A stretch of DNA of 64,000 nucleotides from Pelosinus sp. IPA-1 (GTDB lineage Bacteria; Bacillota; Negativicutes; DSM-13327), in NCBI RefSeq assembly GCF_030269905.1, contig NZ_BSVC01000014.1:1-64000 (forward strand). The letters are read 5' to 3'. The notes below the pieces were generated by a model. That model made no database searches. It was not told the origin of the DNA and worked only from the letters and a program-made list of their open reading frames with translations. Positions 1 through 8,757 of this stretch are shown here, in pieces (within the stretch, counting starts at the first letter, position 1; the number at the start of each line of letters is the position of its first letter). The position numbers and the translations under genes were made by a program.

Positions 1-66
1 ACGACTAACATGTTGTCTTTCTTCTGTGAAGTTTTGAAGGAACATATGAAAATATGTACTTCTAAA

Positions 67-184
67 ATCCAGTGGCGATAGCTAAGGGGATCCACCTGTT
101 CCCATACCGAACACAGTAGTTAAGCCCTTATACGTCGAAAGTACTTGGTTGGAAACGGCCTGGGAGGATAGATAGTTGCTGGTT
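67..184 (+). rRNA. rrf: 5S ribosomal RNA
   Basis: The stretch carries the conserved 5S core: the GGCGATAGC start, CCGAACAC and AGTTAAGCCC in loops B/C, and a GTACTTGG-like arm. The ends pair as a terminal stem (about 69-76 with 175-182, including G-U pairs). A strong terminator follows at once. Bases 1-66 look like the spacer after an upstream rRNA gene and contain a small processing-like hairpin. The exact ends are estimated from the stem. Confidence 0.93.
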
Positions 185-193
185 AAAGAAAAA

Positions 194-220
194 ACGCTCA
201 CTTTTTGTGAGTGTTTTTTT
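194..220 (+). terminator. Rho-independent terminator after 5S rRNA
   Basis: An 8-bp stem (194-201 with 207-214, one G-U pair) and a T5 loop are followed by a run of T. It closes the rRNA operon. Confidence 0.85.
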
Positions 221-303
221 ATATATTATATGTTTTTTTACCTATTTTGCAGGAAGACAATGCTTTTTTGGGGAAGAATACAAAATGGAAGGAGTGTCAT
301 TAT

Positions 304-1389
304 TTGAATAAAATTTTAGATGAAATAGAGAAAAAGGTTATCAACGGGATTCGACTTACGAGGGAAGACGGCATTGCTCTATTTGAAAGTAATAATTTGA
401 CTTGGTTGGGTTATTTAGCAGATATAGTTAGACAACGTGTGAGTGGTGACTATGTATATTTTAATGTCAACCGCCATATTAACCTAACAAATGTTTGTAC
501 TGCTCGATGTGACTTATGTGCCTTCGGCTGTGATGCGGATAGCGCCCAGTCTTATACAATGACAAAAGAGAAGGCCTTAGAAATTGCTATACAAGCCGCT
601 AAAGACAGTGATCTTAGAGAATTACATATAGTAAGTGGGCTTCATCCTGATTGGCCTTTTACATATTATGTTGACGTTATAAGGGCATTAAAGAAGGCGC
701 TACCTCACATTCATTTGAAGGCTTTTACAGCCGTAGAAATAACTTATTTTGCGAAGATTTCTGGTAAGTCTGTTACGGAAGTATTAGAAGAGTTGCAAAA
801 TGCAGGGCTGGATTCTATGCCAGCGGGTGGGGCAGAAATTTTATCCGACCGAGTGAGGGCAGAAATTTGCCCCAAAAAAGCAACGGCAACAGAATGGCTA
901 GAGGTGGCCCATACTGCCCATAAATTAGGAATTCGCAGTAATGCTAGTATGCTATATGGGCATATTGAGACAATTGAGGAGCGCGTAGATCATTTATTAT
1001 CCTTACGAAAGTTGCAGGATGAAACGGGTGGTTTTCAGACTTTTATTTGTTTTCCTTTTCATCCGAATAATACGGAGCTCGGCAAACGGGTTGACCGGAC
1101 TTCCGTATGGGATGAGCTTAAAACTATGGCAATTTCTCGTTTGTTACTAGATAATTTTAAAAATATCAAGGCATATTGGGTTATGCTAACATTGCCTATA
1201 GCCCAAGTGGCATTAGGATTTGGTGCAAATGATATTGATGGTACAGTAAGTGAAGAAAAAATAATGCACGCTGCAGGAGCAAAATCAGCTACATCTCTCA
1301 GTAAAGAAGATATTATTGCGGCCATTCGTCAGACAGGGCGTATTCCTGCTGAACGAGATTCTATGTACAATATAGTTAAAATATTATAG
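304..1389 (+). CDS. mqnE: Aminofutalosine synthase (radical SAM), MqnE
   Basis: Predicted to join 3-[(1-carboxyvinyl)oxy]benzoate to the adenosyl group of SAM, giving 6-amino-6-deoxyfutalosine in the futalosine route to menaquinone. Cys65, Cys69 and Cys72 form the radical-SAM CX3CX2C motif. MqnE-typical blocks follow: an AFTAVEI stretch, PGGGAEI-like PAGGAEI, the ICPKK segment and SNASMLYGH. The 361-residue length suits the family. TTG at 304 is chosen because AAGGAG (289-294) lies 9 nt upstream; a longer reading from 211 would begin inside the 5S terminator. No other mqn gene is nearby, so the rest of the pathway must be elsewhere. MqnC is the nearest alternative, but the GGGAEI/LYGH pattern favours MqnE. 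Confidence 0.88.
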   Translation: MNKILDEIEKKVINGIRLTREDGIALFESNNLTWLGYLADIVRQRVSGDYVYFNVNRHINLTNVCTARCDLCAFGCDADSAQSYTMTKEKALEIAIQAAKDSDLRELHIVSGLHPDWPFTYYVDVIRALKKALPHIHLKAFTAVEITYFAKISGKSVTEVLEELQNAGLDSMPAGGAEILSDRVRAEICPKKATATEWLEVAHTAHKLGIRSNASMLYGHIETIEERVDHLLSLRKLQDETGGFQTFICFPFHPNNTELGKRVDRTSVWDELKTMAISRLLLDNFKNIKAYWVMLTLPIAQVALGFGANDIDGTVSEEKIMHAAGAKSATSLSKEDIIAAIRQTGRIPAERDSMYNIVKIL

Positions 1390-1395
1390 TGAAAA

Positions 1396-1432
1396 AAGAA
1401 CAGCCTAACGAATATAGCGGCTGTTCTTTCTT
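1396..1432 (+). terminator. Terminator after mqnE
   Basis: A 10-bp perfect stem (1396-1405 with 1419-1428) is followed by a T-rich tail, just after the mqnE stop. Confidence 0.75.
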
Positions 1433-1476
1433 ACTATTAATTAGGGTGGATGTAAATAGGTCATAGGAGGCTAATA

Positions 1477-2406
1477 ATGAGTTTTGTTATTCAAGCTGAA
1501 AACTTAGCAAAGACATATGGAGGTTTTCGTGCTTTAAAGGGTATTTCTTTTGGCATTACCAAGGGAGAGTGCTTTGGTTTTCTAGGCCATAATGGGGCAG
1601 GTAAATCTACTACTATGAAAATGATATATGGACTGTCTACAGTAGATGAGGGTTTTCTTGAAATTGTTGGTGAGAGGATTCAGCCTATTACTCCACCTCA
1701 TATTAAGCAGATTTTTGGCATTGTGCCACAGGAAGATAATTTAGACTCAGACTTATCTGTTATCGAAAATCTAGAGGTTTATGGCGGATATTTTGGTATT
1801 ACAAGTAAGAAATCAAGAGAATATGGGCAAGAGTTGTTAGAGTTCATGGGGTTAGCAGATAAAGCCGATGTAAATGTTGAGTTACTCTCTGGTGGAGCGA
1901 AACGTAGGTTAGTGATAGCTAGAGCTCTTATTAATAACCCACAAATAATTATCTTAGATGAGCCAACAACGGGTCTTGATCCCCAAGCTCGTCGTTTGGT
2001 TTGGCAAAAGCTTAGGCGTCTTAAAGAAGAGGGAGTTACCATGATTTTGACGACTCATTATATGGAAGAGGCAGCACAGCTATGTGACAGATTAGTAATT
2101 ATGAATGACGGGCTAATATTAGCAGAGGGTAGTCCTGAGGAATTAACTCGCCAGTATGTATTGCCCTTTGTGATAGAAGTACGAATCCCTATTGCTTTGC
2201 TGCCTTCCCAAATCAATGAGAAAATCGAAGAAATGGGCGGTAGGGCAGAGTACATTGTTGATAGTTTGTTTATTTTTACTAATGATGGTAAGAGCCTATG
2301 GAATAAGCTAGGGGACCTCGGATTATCTGAGCGCGTTTGCTATCTACGACCTACTAATTTAGAAGATGTATTTTTGAAATTGACAGGGAAGAGGGACGAA
2401 GAATGA
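1477..2406 (+). CDS. ABC transporter ATP-binding protein, NodI/DrrA type
   Basis: ATPase subunit of an ABC-2 exporter. The Walker A reads GHNGAGKST (about residues 37-45), the signature LSGGAKRR (about 139), Walker B IIILDEP with the D-loop TGLD, and the switch histidine lies in TTHYMEEA. A C-terminal extension of about 80 residues is typical of NodI/DrrA-type subunits. The start ATG follows an AGGAGG site. The stop overlaps the permease start (ATGA), so the two are translationally coupled. Substrate unknown: homologues export drugs or lipo-oligosaccharides, and nothing nearby points to one. Confidence 0.85.
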   Translation: MSFVIQAENLAKTYGGFRALKGISFGITKGECFGFLGHNGAGKSTTMKMIYGLSTVDEGFLEIVGERIQPITPPHIKQIFGIVPQEDNLDSDLSVIENLEVYGGYFGITSKKSREYGQELLEFMGLADKADVNVELLSGGAKRRLVIARALINNPQIIILDEPTTGLDPQARRLVWQKLRRLKEEGVTMILTTHYMEEAAQLCDRLVIMNDGLILAEGSPEELTRQYVLPFVIEVRIPIALLPSQINEKIEEMGGRAEYIVDSLFIFTNDGKSLWNKLGDLGLSERVCYLRPTNLEDVFLKLTGKRDEE

Positions 2407-3155
2407 AAACGGCAGTGGGCATTTTAAAGCGTCATCTAATTGTATTTCGTCGTACTTTGTGGTCCAATATGGTATTAAATGTCTTGGAACCTTTTTTATA
2501 TCTTTCAGCTATGGGGTTTGGTCTTGGGGCCTATATACAAGATATGGGGGGCATGAGCTACATTCAGTTTATTGCACCAGGGATGGTTTCTTCTGCGGCG
2601 ATGTGGGCAGCGACTTTCGAGTGTACCTACTCTAGTTTCGTTCGTTTACACTATCAGAAAACATTTCACGCCATGTTGGCTGGACCTGCGACTGTAACTG
2701 ATGTAGTTATCGGTGAAGTATTATTTGGTATTGTTAAAAATATTGTCTTTGGCATTGTCATTTTAATGGTGATTGCTGCCATGGGACAAGTACAGTCGGT
2801 ATGGTCTTTGTTAATTCCTCTGTTTCTCATTTTTCCTGGAGCCGTTTTTTCCTTAATGGCTTTATCATATACGGGGTTGATTAATCATATCGATTATTTG
2901 AATTATTATATTACCTTAGTAACAACACCAATGTATCTATTTGCTGGCGTTTTTTTTCCTGTCTCATCTATGCCAGGATGGATGCAGACGTTAGCTTGGC
3001 TTAATCCGCTGTATCATAGCGTGGAAGTATGTCGTGGATTAGTAGTTGGTACTATTAGTATGGTGTTATGGCAGCATGTTATAAGCTTATTGATATTTAC
3101 AATTATTTTAGCACCAGTACCCGTGTACTTTCTAAGAAAACGGCTGATTAGCTAA
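2403..3155 (+). CDS. ABC-2 type transporter permease, NodJ family
   Basis: Membrane partner of the preceding ATPase, 250 residues with about six hydrophobic segments. NodJ-type features are visible: the VLEPFLYL segment near residue 29, the IAPGMVSSAAMWAATFE stretch near 60, and the LNPLYHSVEVCRG block near 200. Its start overlaps the ATPase stop by 4 nt and a strong terminator follows, so this is a two-gene exporter operon. Each subunit is a half-transporter; a dimer of each would form the pump. Confidence 0.85.
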   Translation: MKTAVGILKRHLIVFRRTLWSNMVLNVLEPFLYLSAMGFGLGAYIQDMGGMSYIQFIAPGMVSSAAMWAATFECTYSSFVRLHYQKTFHAMLAGPATVTDVVIGEVLFGIVKNIVFGIVILMVIAAMGQVQSVWSLLIPLFLIFPGAVFSLMALSYTGLINHIDYLNYYITLVTTPMYLFAGVFFPVSSMPGWMQTLAWLNPLYHSVEVCRGLVVGTISMVLWQHVISLLIFTIILAPVPVYFLRKRLIS

Positions 3156-3185
3156 ATAAATGTATGTAATTACAAAAAATGCTCA

Positions 3186-3234
3186 CAATGAAAAGTAGGG
3201 GTTGCGTAAAACCGCCCCTACTTTTCATTGTTTT
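3186..3234 (+). terminator. Terminator after the ABC exporter operon
   Basis: A 16-bp perfect stem (3186-3201 with 3215-3230) is followed by four T. It sits between convergent genes and may also stop transcripts of mgsA from the other strand, where the T-run is weaker. Confidence 0.8.
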
Positions 3235-3253
3235 AAAGGAATGTAAATATATA

Positions 3254-3619
3254 TTAAGCTAATGTTGAAACAAGTAAGTGTGCGCAGACCTCATTTGTAG
3301 CAACAGGTACGTTATGTACATCACAAACTCTTAGAAGTGCTGTAATATCTGGCTCATGGGGTTGTGCTGTTAAAGGGTCCCTCAAGAATATAACCAAGTC
3401 AACTTCTTGGCTAGCAATGCGTGCACCTATTTGTTGGTCACCACCAAGTGGGCCAGATAAATAGGTAGTAACCTCTAATCCGGTATTTTCCTTAATGAGA
3501 CGTCCGGTGGTGGCTGTAGCCAATAAATTTTGTTTTGCTAAAATATCTCGATGTTGATTTACAAAAGCAAGCATAGATTCTTTTTTACGATCGTGGGCAA
3601 TTAATGCGACGGTTTTCAT
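3254..3619 (-). CDS. mgsA: Methylglyoxal synthase
   Basis: Converts dihydroxyacetone phosphate to methylglyoxal and phosphate, a bypass that relieves sugar-phosphate accumulation. At 121 residues it is a single MGS-like domain. Family motifs visible are ALIAHDRKK at the N terminus, the phosphate-binding [21 protein letters not shown], the FLRDP segment with the catalytic aspartate region, and the QPHEPDI histidine. It stands alone, convergent with the ABC exporter. The start has an AGGTAGGTG-like ribosome site. Confidence 0.92.
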   Translation of the reverse strand: MKTVALIAHDRKKESMLAFVNQHRDILAKQNLLATATTGRLIKENTGLEVTTYLSGPLGGDQQIGARIASQEVDLVIFLRDPLTAQPHEPDITALLRVCDVHNVPVATNEVCAHLLVSTLA

Positions 3620-3871
3620 GATAACACCTACCTTTTTATAGATATATAAATTATAACATAATTAGTGTTAACATTACGTTAAATTATAATGCAGGATGGC
3701 AATATATTAGAATACTTTTTCATAATATATAAGGGGGAGGGGTTATATTTACGGTATAGGTCACTAATAATAAGATGGGGTTTACTAACAATTATAGAAG
3801 GATGAGGATAGCTCTATGGCGAATAGTATTTTAAGGTAGTATGGTTTAATATTTGCAAGGAGTGAATAAAT

Positions 3872-5608
3872 GTGTTGCCATTTCTTATAATAGTATTTTT
3901 TGTAATCAATTTTTTATATTTCTTTATGGAAATGCCTGTATTGGCTTTCGGCTTTACAGATTGGTCTAACTTAATTATTGCCTGGGGAATTGTTTTACTC
4001 TTTGTTTCGGCATTAATATTACTTAATAAATTTAGGCAGTTTATTGCTAAGACAGCCTGGGGAGAAATTTTAAAAAAATTATTCCCACAATTATTTCAAG
4101 AGAGGCCACACGTTGTTGATATTGCTAATTATCAAAATAATGGACAGAATTTTAAGCGTTACAAGATGTTGGGGATTGTAGGGATTATACTGTTGATAGT
4201 CGGTGTAAGTAACTTATTAATTTTACCTATCTTAACGAGTGCACCGATATTGTATAGTAATTCTTACAGGGAACTGTTAGGAGAAGTAAGCGAGAGTTCT
4301 TTTACTTCTGATATTGAGCCAATTAATTTAGCTCAAATACGAATCGTAGATGATGAAACAGCCCGAAAATTAGCAGAGAAGAAGATTGGTGAAGTACCTG
4401 CATTAGGTAGTGAAGTTCAAATAGGCGAGTTATCGTTGCAGAAGGTACAGGATAAATTATATTATGTTGCCCCACTAGAACATCGTGGTATTTTTCAATG
4501 GCTAACGAATCATAGTAAAGGGAGTAAGGGCTATGTTATGGTCTCAGCCACGAATCCGCAAGATGTACGCCTAATTCAAAATATAAACGGAAAAGAAGTA
4601 TTTTTGAAATATCAAATGAAAGGCTTTCTCTTTGATTATTTGCCAAGATACGTTTACTTCAATGGTTTATTTACAATTGGTACTACGGATTATTCTTTTG
4701 AAGTTGATGATGATCTGAACCCTTACTGGGTTGTTACTTTGTATAAGAATAAAATAGGTTATCATGGTGCTGATGCAGTTGGCGCAGTTACTGTTAATGC
4801 GCAAACGGGAGAAATTGCAAGATATAGTTTAGAAAATTTACCTCGTTGGGTTGACAGAGTGCAGCCTGAAGAGCTTATCTATCGGCAAGTTCGTGACTGG
4901 GGCGAATATATTAATGGATTCTGGAATAGCATTTTTGCGAAAACAGGTACATTAAAGCCAACGGGAACTGATCTTCATCTTATTTATGGGAATGATGATA
5001 AGGTATATTGGTACACGGGCATTACATCTTCAGGAAAGGATGGGAGCTCTGTAGGTTTCATTTTGATTAACTCTCGTACAAAAGAAGCAAAGTGGTATAA
5101 GGTATCTGGTGCAGATGAAGCAGGGGCTAAAAAGTCAGCTGAAGGCCAAGTGCAGGAAAAATCTTACCGTGCAGGATACCCTATCTTATATAATATTGGC
5201 GGTGTGCCTACCTATATTGCACCTTTAAAAGATAAAGAAGGGTTGTTGAAAGCTGTATCTTTTATTTCTGTAGAAAATTATAATTTAGTAGGTGTAGGAG
5301 CGGATATCGAAAGCGGCTTGCGAACGTACCAACAGGTATTAGCGAGTAAGGGGAATCAATTCATTCCTAGCCAAGAAAATAGAACGCTAAAATTACAAGG
5401 GAAAATTAGTCGTGTTTCTCAAGTTGTTAAGGGTGGAGATTCTTATTTCTACTTTATGTTAGAGGGCGATAATCGGATTTTCGTAGGGAGTGTTTCTACC
5501 TCACCAAAGGTTCCCTTGGCTAAAGTTGGTGACATAGTGGCAGTAACAGCGAATGATACGAGGGAAAATACATTAAGTATTAGTGAGTTCAAAGGTGAAA
5601 GTTATTAA
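3872..5608 (+). CDS. Membrane protein with large extracytoplasmic PepSY-like region, function unknown
   Basis: Not recognised as a named family. The first 65 residues contain two hydrophobic segments, and a third lies near 95-120. The remaining 450 or so residues are soluble and presumably outside the membrane. They hold repeated units with a PepSY-like pattern: an alpha segment such as RKLAEKKIGEVPALG, then strands with YWVVTLY and a VNAQTGEI turn, and later another with RTKEAKWYKV. The last 70 residues resemble an OB-like beta barrel. GTG 3872 lies 9 nt after AAGGAG. The gene is monocistronic with its own terminator. A role in envelope protease control or cofactor binding is possible but only by analogy with PepSY. 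Confidence 0.6.
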   Translation: MLPFLIIVFFVINFLYFFMEMPVLAFGFTDWSNLIIAWGIVLLFVSALILLNKFRQFIAKTAWGEILKKLFPQLFQERPHVVDIANYQNNGQNFKRYKMLGIVGIILLIVGVSNLLILPILTSAPILYSNSYRELLGEVSESSFTSDIEPINLAQIRIVDDETARKLAEKKIGEVPALGSEVQIGELSLQKVQDKLYYVAPLEHRGIFQWLTNHSKGSKGYVMVSATNPQDVRLIQNINGKEVFLKYQMKGFLFDYLPRYVYFNGLFTIGTTDYSFEVDDDLNPYWVVTLYKNKIGYHGADAVGAVTVNAQTGEIARYSLENLPRWVDRVQPEELIYRQVRDWGEYINGFWNSIFAKTGTLKPTGTDLHLIYGNDDKVYWYTGITSSGKDGSSVGFILINSRTKEAKWYKVSGADEAGAKKSAEGQVQEKSYRAGYPILYNIGGVPTYIAPLKDKEGLLKAVSFISVENYNLVGVGADIESGLRTYQQVLASKGNQFIPSQENRTLKLQGKISRVSQVVKGGDSYFYFMLEGDNRIFVGSVSTSPKVPLAKVGDIVAVTANDTRENTLSISEFKGESY

Positions 5609-5613
5609 GAAGC

Positions 5614-5653
5614 GGACCATCCTTCAGCTTTCGGCGGGAGGATGGTCCCTTTT
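5614..5653 (+). terminator. Terminator after the PepSY-like gene
   Basis: A 10-bp perfect stem (5614-5623 with 5639-5648) is followed by a short T-rich tail. Confidence 0.75.
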
Positions 5654-5765
5654 AATTAAATAAGTTCATTTGAAAATCTCTTCAGTATATAATTATTCTT
5701 AGAGGGAAAGGTAGATAAATAGCGAAAAAAGTAGGATGAAGATAGGGTTTGCAGGAGGTTTTGGT

Positions 5766-6155
5766 ATGAATGATAAAAAATATGGTGCATATGCAGAAAA
5801 TTTTTCTGAAAAGAAGTTATTTGAGAAATTAGGACGATTTGCTGCTAAGGCTGGCAAGAAGCTGGTATATGTAGTGCTTCTTCTATTCTATACGTTGCAG
5901 AAAGACAATGTACCATTGAAAGCCAAAGCCACTATCATTGGTGTATTAGGGTATTTTATTTCTCCGATAGATGCAATACCAGATATTATACCACTTATCG
6001 GATATACGGATGACTTTGGAGCTTTGCTAGTTGCATTAGCTGTTGTGTCTGTGTATGTTGATGAAGAAGTAAAGAATAAGGCAAAGAGCAAATTAGAATC
6101 CTGGTTTGGTCCAATTAGTGAAAGTGATATAGAGGAAATTAACGCAAAATTATAA
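5766..6155 (+). CDS. DUF1232 (YkvA-like) small membrane protein
   Basis: At 129 residues it carries the DUF1232 core, LGYFISPIDAIPDIIPLIGYTDD, split here as YFISPIDAIPD then IPLIGYTDD. Hydrophobic segments flank this core and probably place it in the membrane. Members are widespread and have no assigned reaction. The start at 5766 is chosen because AGGAGG (5753-5758) lies 7 nt upstream; an upstream ATG at 5736 lacks a good ribosome site. Confidence 0.75.
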   Translation: MNDKKYGAYAENFSEKKLFEKLGRFAAKAGKKLVYVVLLLFYTLQKDNVPLKAKATIIGVLGYFISPIDAIPDIIPLIGYTDDFGALLVALAVVSVYVDEEVKNKAKSKLESWFGPISESDIEEINAKL

Positions 6156-6419
6156 AGGGTGCTTCATGACATTGTACTTTGGGGGATGGTTTATGAGTTA
6201 TCATGAACCATCTCTTCTTCTATTTACGATATAAGATTTTTTTAATGAAATTGGCATAAAATTTTAAATAAGAGAGACAAATAATCAAGGCGAACTTGTT
6301 GAATTCTATTTGTTCACTGCTGTTGGATCTGAAATTCTAATATGTATAAGATGCGGGTCACGATTGTCTACTGACATAGAGTATCCAATCCAATCATACG
6401 CTAATATCGGGGTGTTTAT

Positions 6420-7106
6420 ATGAAAATCGGTTTGGTAGGAATAGGTCGTATGGGTAGTGTGTTAGCAACTATTTTGGCAGACCATTGTGAGCTTTATTTA
6501 TTTGATAAGAATAATGCACGGATGAATTTGATAGCGGAAGAACTGAGGGCATCTGTAGCCAATAATTTAAAGGAAATCGTGAAAATAAAATTAATTCTTC
6601 TAGCTTTACCTGATCGGGAAGTCATTACTTGTATTAAAGAATTGAATCAATTGAATGAACCGATTATTGTTATGAATATAGCCACAAATGTGGGGCAACA
6701 TACCCTTAATAGCATTGCAGCTTCCCATGTGAAATGCATATCTGTCAAATTTATCGGACATGCAGGTGAGATGGCTTTCGGAGAGAGACCTGTCATTATA
6801 GTAAATCAATCTCCCAAGGAATTAGTTTCCATAGCAGTAGACGTTTTTCAGTTAATCGGGCAGGTAATCGTAGGTGATGCTGATTTGGTGCAAAAAATTA
6901 ATACAATAGCGGCCCAAAAGGCGATTGAAGCAGCAGTAAGTATTGAAAGGGAATTAAAAGATAATAAAATCACAGATCCAGCAATAATCAAAAGCGCAAT
7001 AAGACAGGTAGCAGCTGGAATAATGAAGTCCTATGCAGATAATAACCTGGGGCCCTTTGCTCAAGAGATAGTGCATTCAGTACGGACTAAATTAAATAGG
7101 AAGTAA
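6420..7106 (+). CDS. NAD(P)-binding oxidoreductase, 6PGDH/P5CR-like fold
   Basis: The N terminus MKIGLVGIGRMGSVLA is a Rossmann dinucleotide-binding loop (GxGxMG), as in 6-phosphogluconate, 3-hydroxyisobutyrate and pyrroline-5-carboxylate reductases. ILLALPD near residue 62 marks the strand that follows. The C-terminal half is helical. At 228 residues it is shorter than classical hydroxyacid dehydrogenases and lacks a clear catalytic lysine motif, so the substrate cannot be assigned. It precedes pdxS on the same strand by about 115 nt, which could place it upstream of vitamin B6 synthesis by chance. Confidence 0.6.
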   Translation: MKIGLVGIGRMGSVLATILADHCELYLFDKNNARMNLIAEELRASVANNLKEIVKIKLILLALPDREVITCIKELNQLNEPIIVMNIATNVGQHTLNSIAASHVKCISVKFIGHAGEMAFGERPVIIVNQSPKELVSIAVDVFQLIGQVIVGDADLVQKINTIAAQKAIEAAVSIERELKDNKITDPAIIKSAIRQVAAGIMKSYADNNLGPFAQEIVHSVRTKLNRK

Positions 7107-7222
7107 ATATAATACCATATTTATTACAGTTCAGCTAAATGCTTGCAGGATAAAGTGTAATCATGTCGTATCTATATACAAGAATCCTATATAAACGATA
7201 GGTACAGATGGAGGTAAGATCG

Positions 7223-8104
7223 ATGTTACAAGGAACTTTTCGTGTAAAAGCTGGTTTAGCAGAAATGCTTAAGGGTGGCGTCATTATGGACGTAACTACT
7301 CCTGAGCAAGCAAAAATTGCCGAGGAAGCTGGGGCTTGTGCTGTTATGGCATTAGAACGTGTACCAGCAGATATTCGAGCTGCAGGCGGGGTTGCTCGTA
7401 TGGCGGATCCTACGATTATTCAAAGAATTATGGATGTTGTAACCATACCCGTTATGGCTAAAGTAAGAATTGGTCATTTGGTAGAAGCCCAAATCATAGA
7501 ATCGTTAGGTGTAGATTATATCGATGAAAGTGAAGTATTAACTCCTGCTGACGACAAATATCATATTGATAAGCACCAATTTAAAGTTCCTTTTGTTTGT
7601 GGTGCAAAAAACCTTGGCGAAGCCTTGCGTCGTATTGGTGAAGGGGCCGCTATGATCCGAACAAAAGGGGAACCAGGCACAGGAAATGTAGTAGAGGCAG
7701 TAAAGCATATCCGCATGGTGATGAGCGAAATTCGCCAATTGCAAAACTTGCCGAATGAAGAAGTAGCTGCGTTTGCTAAGAATATTGCTGCTCCGCTAGA
7801 ACTTGTTATGGAAGTTAAAAAATTAGGGCGCCTGCCAGTTGTTAATTTTGCAGCAGGCGGTATTGCGACTCCAGCAGATGCAGCCCTTATGATGCATTTG
7901 GGTTGCGATGGGATCTTTGTCGGGTCTGGTGTTTTTAAATCCGGCGATCCTGTAAAAAGAGCAAAAGCGATTGTTGCTGCCACTACGTATTATAATGACC
8001 CTAAGATTCTGGCCGAAGTTTCCCGCGATCTTGGTGAAGCTATGGTAGGAATTGAGATTTCTACCTTGCCAGAGCATGAGCGCATGCAAGAGCGTGGCTG
8101 GTAA
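7223..8104 (+). CDS. pdxS: Pyridoxal 5'-phosphate synthase subunit PdxS
   Basis: Synthase subunit of the DXP-independent vitamin B6 pathway; it builds PLP from ribose 5-phosphate, glyceraldehyde 3-phosphate and ammonia supplied by PdxT. The (beta/alpha)8 protein shows GGVIMDV, the catalytic-lysine segment MAKVRIGH (about residues 78-85), the phosphate loop of GEPGTGN and [12 protein letters not shown]. The 293-residue length is standard. ATG 7223 is preferred over ATG 7208, because GGAGGT (7210-7215) lies 7 nt before it and would otherwise be inside the gene. pdxT follows 23 nt downstream. Confidence 0.96.
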   Translation: MLQGTFRVKAGLAEMLKGGVIMDVTTPEQAKIAEEAGACAVMALERVPADIRAAGGVARMADPTIIQRIMDVVTIPVMAKVRIGHLVEAQIIESLGVDYIDESEVLTPADDKYHIDKHQFKVPFVCGAKNLGEALRRIGEGAAMIRTKGEPGTGNVVEAVKHIRMVMSEIRQLQNLPNEEVAAFAKNIAAPLELVMEVKKLGRLPVVNFAAGGIATPADAALMMHLGCDGIFVGSGVFKSGDPVKRAKAIVAATTYYNDPKILAEVSRDLGEAMVGIEISTLPEHERMQERGW

Positions 8105-8127
8105 AAGGCTAGAAGGTAGGGATAATA

Positions 8128-8697
8128 ATGAAGATAGGGGTTCTTGCATTACAAGGAGCTTTTCGTGAGCATTGTTGGATGCTTGAAGGCTGTGGCGTAA
8201 CAGCGATTGAAATTAGAAAACCAGAAGAACTGGATGATGTAGTGGGCTTAATTATCCCTGGCGGAGAAAGCACCACCATTGGTAAGCTGATGGTTCAATG
8301 GGGATTAATGGATAAAATTAAGAGTAGAGTTAGCCAAGGTATGGCGGTCTATGGTACTTGTGCCGGTATGATTATGCTAGCGAAAGACATCATAGATAGT
8401 GATCAGCCTCGTTTAGGATTATTGGATGCTGAAGTACGCCGCAATGCTTTTGGTCGTCAACGGGAAAGTTTTGAGGCCGATATGGTAGTACCTGAATTTG
8501 GCATAGAACCGTTAAAGGCTATTTTTATCCGTGCACCTTATATTGAAAAGGCAGGCCAAGGTGTAAAAGTTCTAGCTACAGTAAGAGATAAAATAGTCAT
8601 AGCGAGACAAGGCAAGATACTTGTAACAGCATTCCATCCGGAATTGACAGATGATGATCGTATCCATAAATATTTTATTTCTATGATAAGCGAATAA
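8128..8697 (+). CDS. pdxT: Pyridoxal 5'-phosphate synthase glutaminase subunit PdxT
   Basis: Class I glutaminase that hydrolyses glutamine and passes ammonia to PdxS. The GGEST motif near residue 47, the nucleophile cysteine in YGTCAGM (about 79) and the His-x-Glu pair in AFHPELTDD (about 170-172) form the catalytic set. The 189-residue length is typical. It is the second gene of the pdxST operon and is closed by a strong bidirectional terminator. Confidence 0.96.
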   Translation: MKIGVLALQGAFREHCWMLEGCGVTAIEIRKPEELDDVVGLIIPGGESTTIGKLMVQWGLMDKIKSRVSQGMAVYGTCAGMIMLAKDIIDSDQPRLGLLDAEVRRNAFGRQRESFEADMVVPEFGIEPLKAIFIRAPYIEKAGQGVKVLATVRDKIVIARQGKILVTAFHPELTDDDRIHKYFISMISE

Positions 8698-8703
8698 GAT
8701 AGG

Positions 8704-8745
8704 AAAAAGAGTGATTGTTACCATAGGTATACAATCACTCTTTTT
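8704..8745. terminator. Bidirectional terminator between pdxT and hexokinase
   Basis: A 15-bp perfect stem (8704-8718 with 8731-8745) begins with five A and ends with five T, so it works for the convergent genes on both strands. Confidence 0.85.
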
Positions 8746-8757
8746 GATGGATAAACG

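Noticed and set aside
1..66. Possible 3' end of 23S rRNA
   Set aside because: No conserved 23S end could be matched; the stretch reads as spacer with a small processing hairpin.
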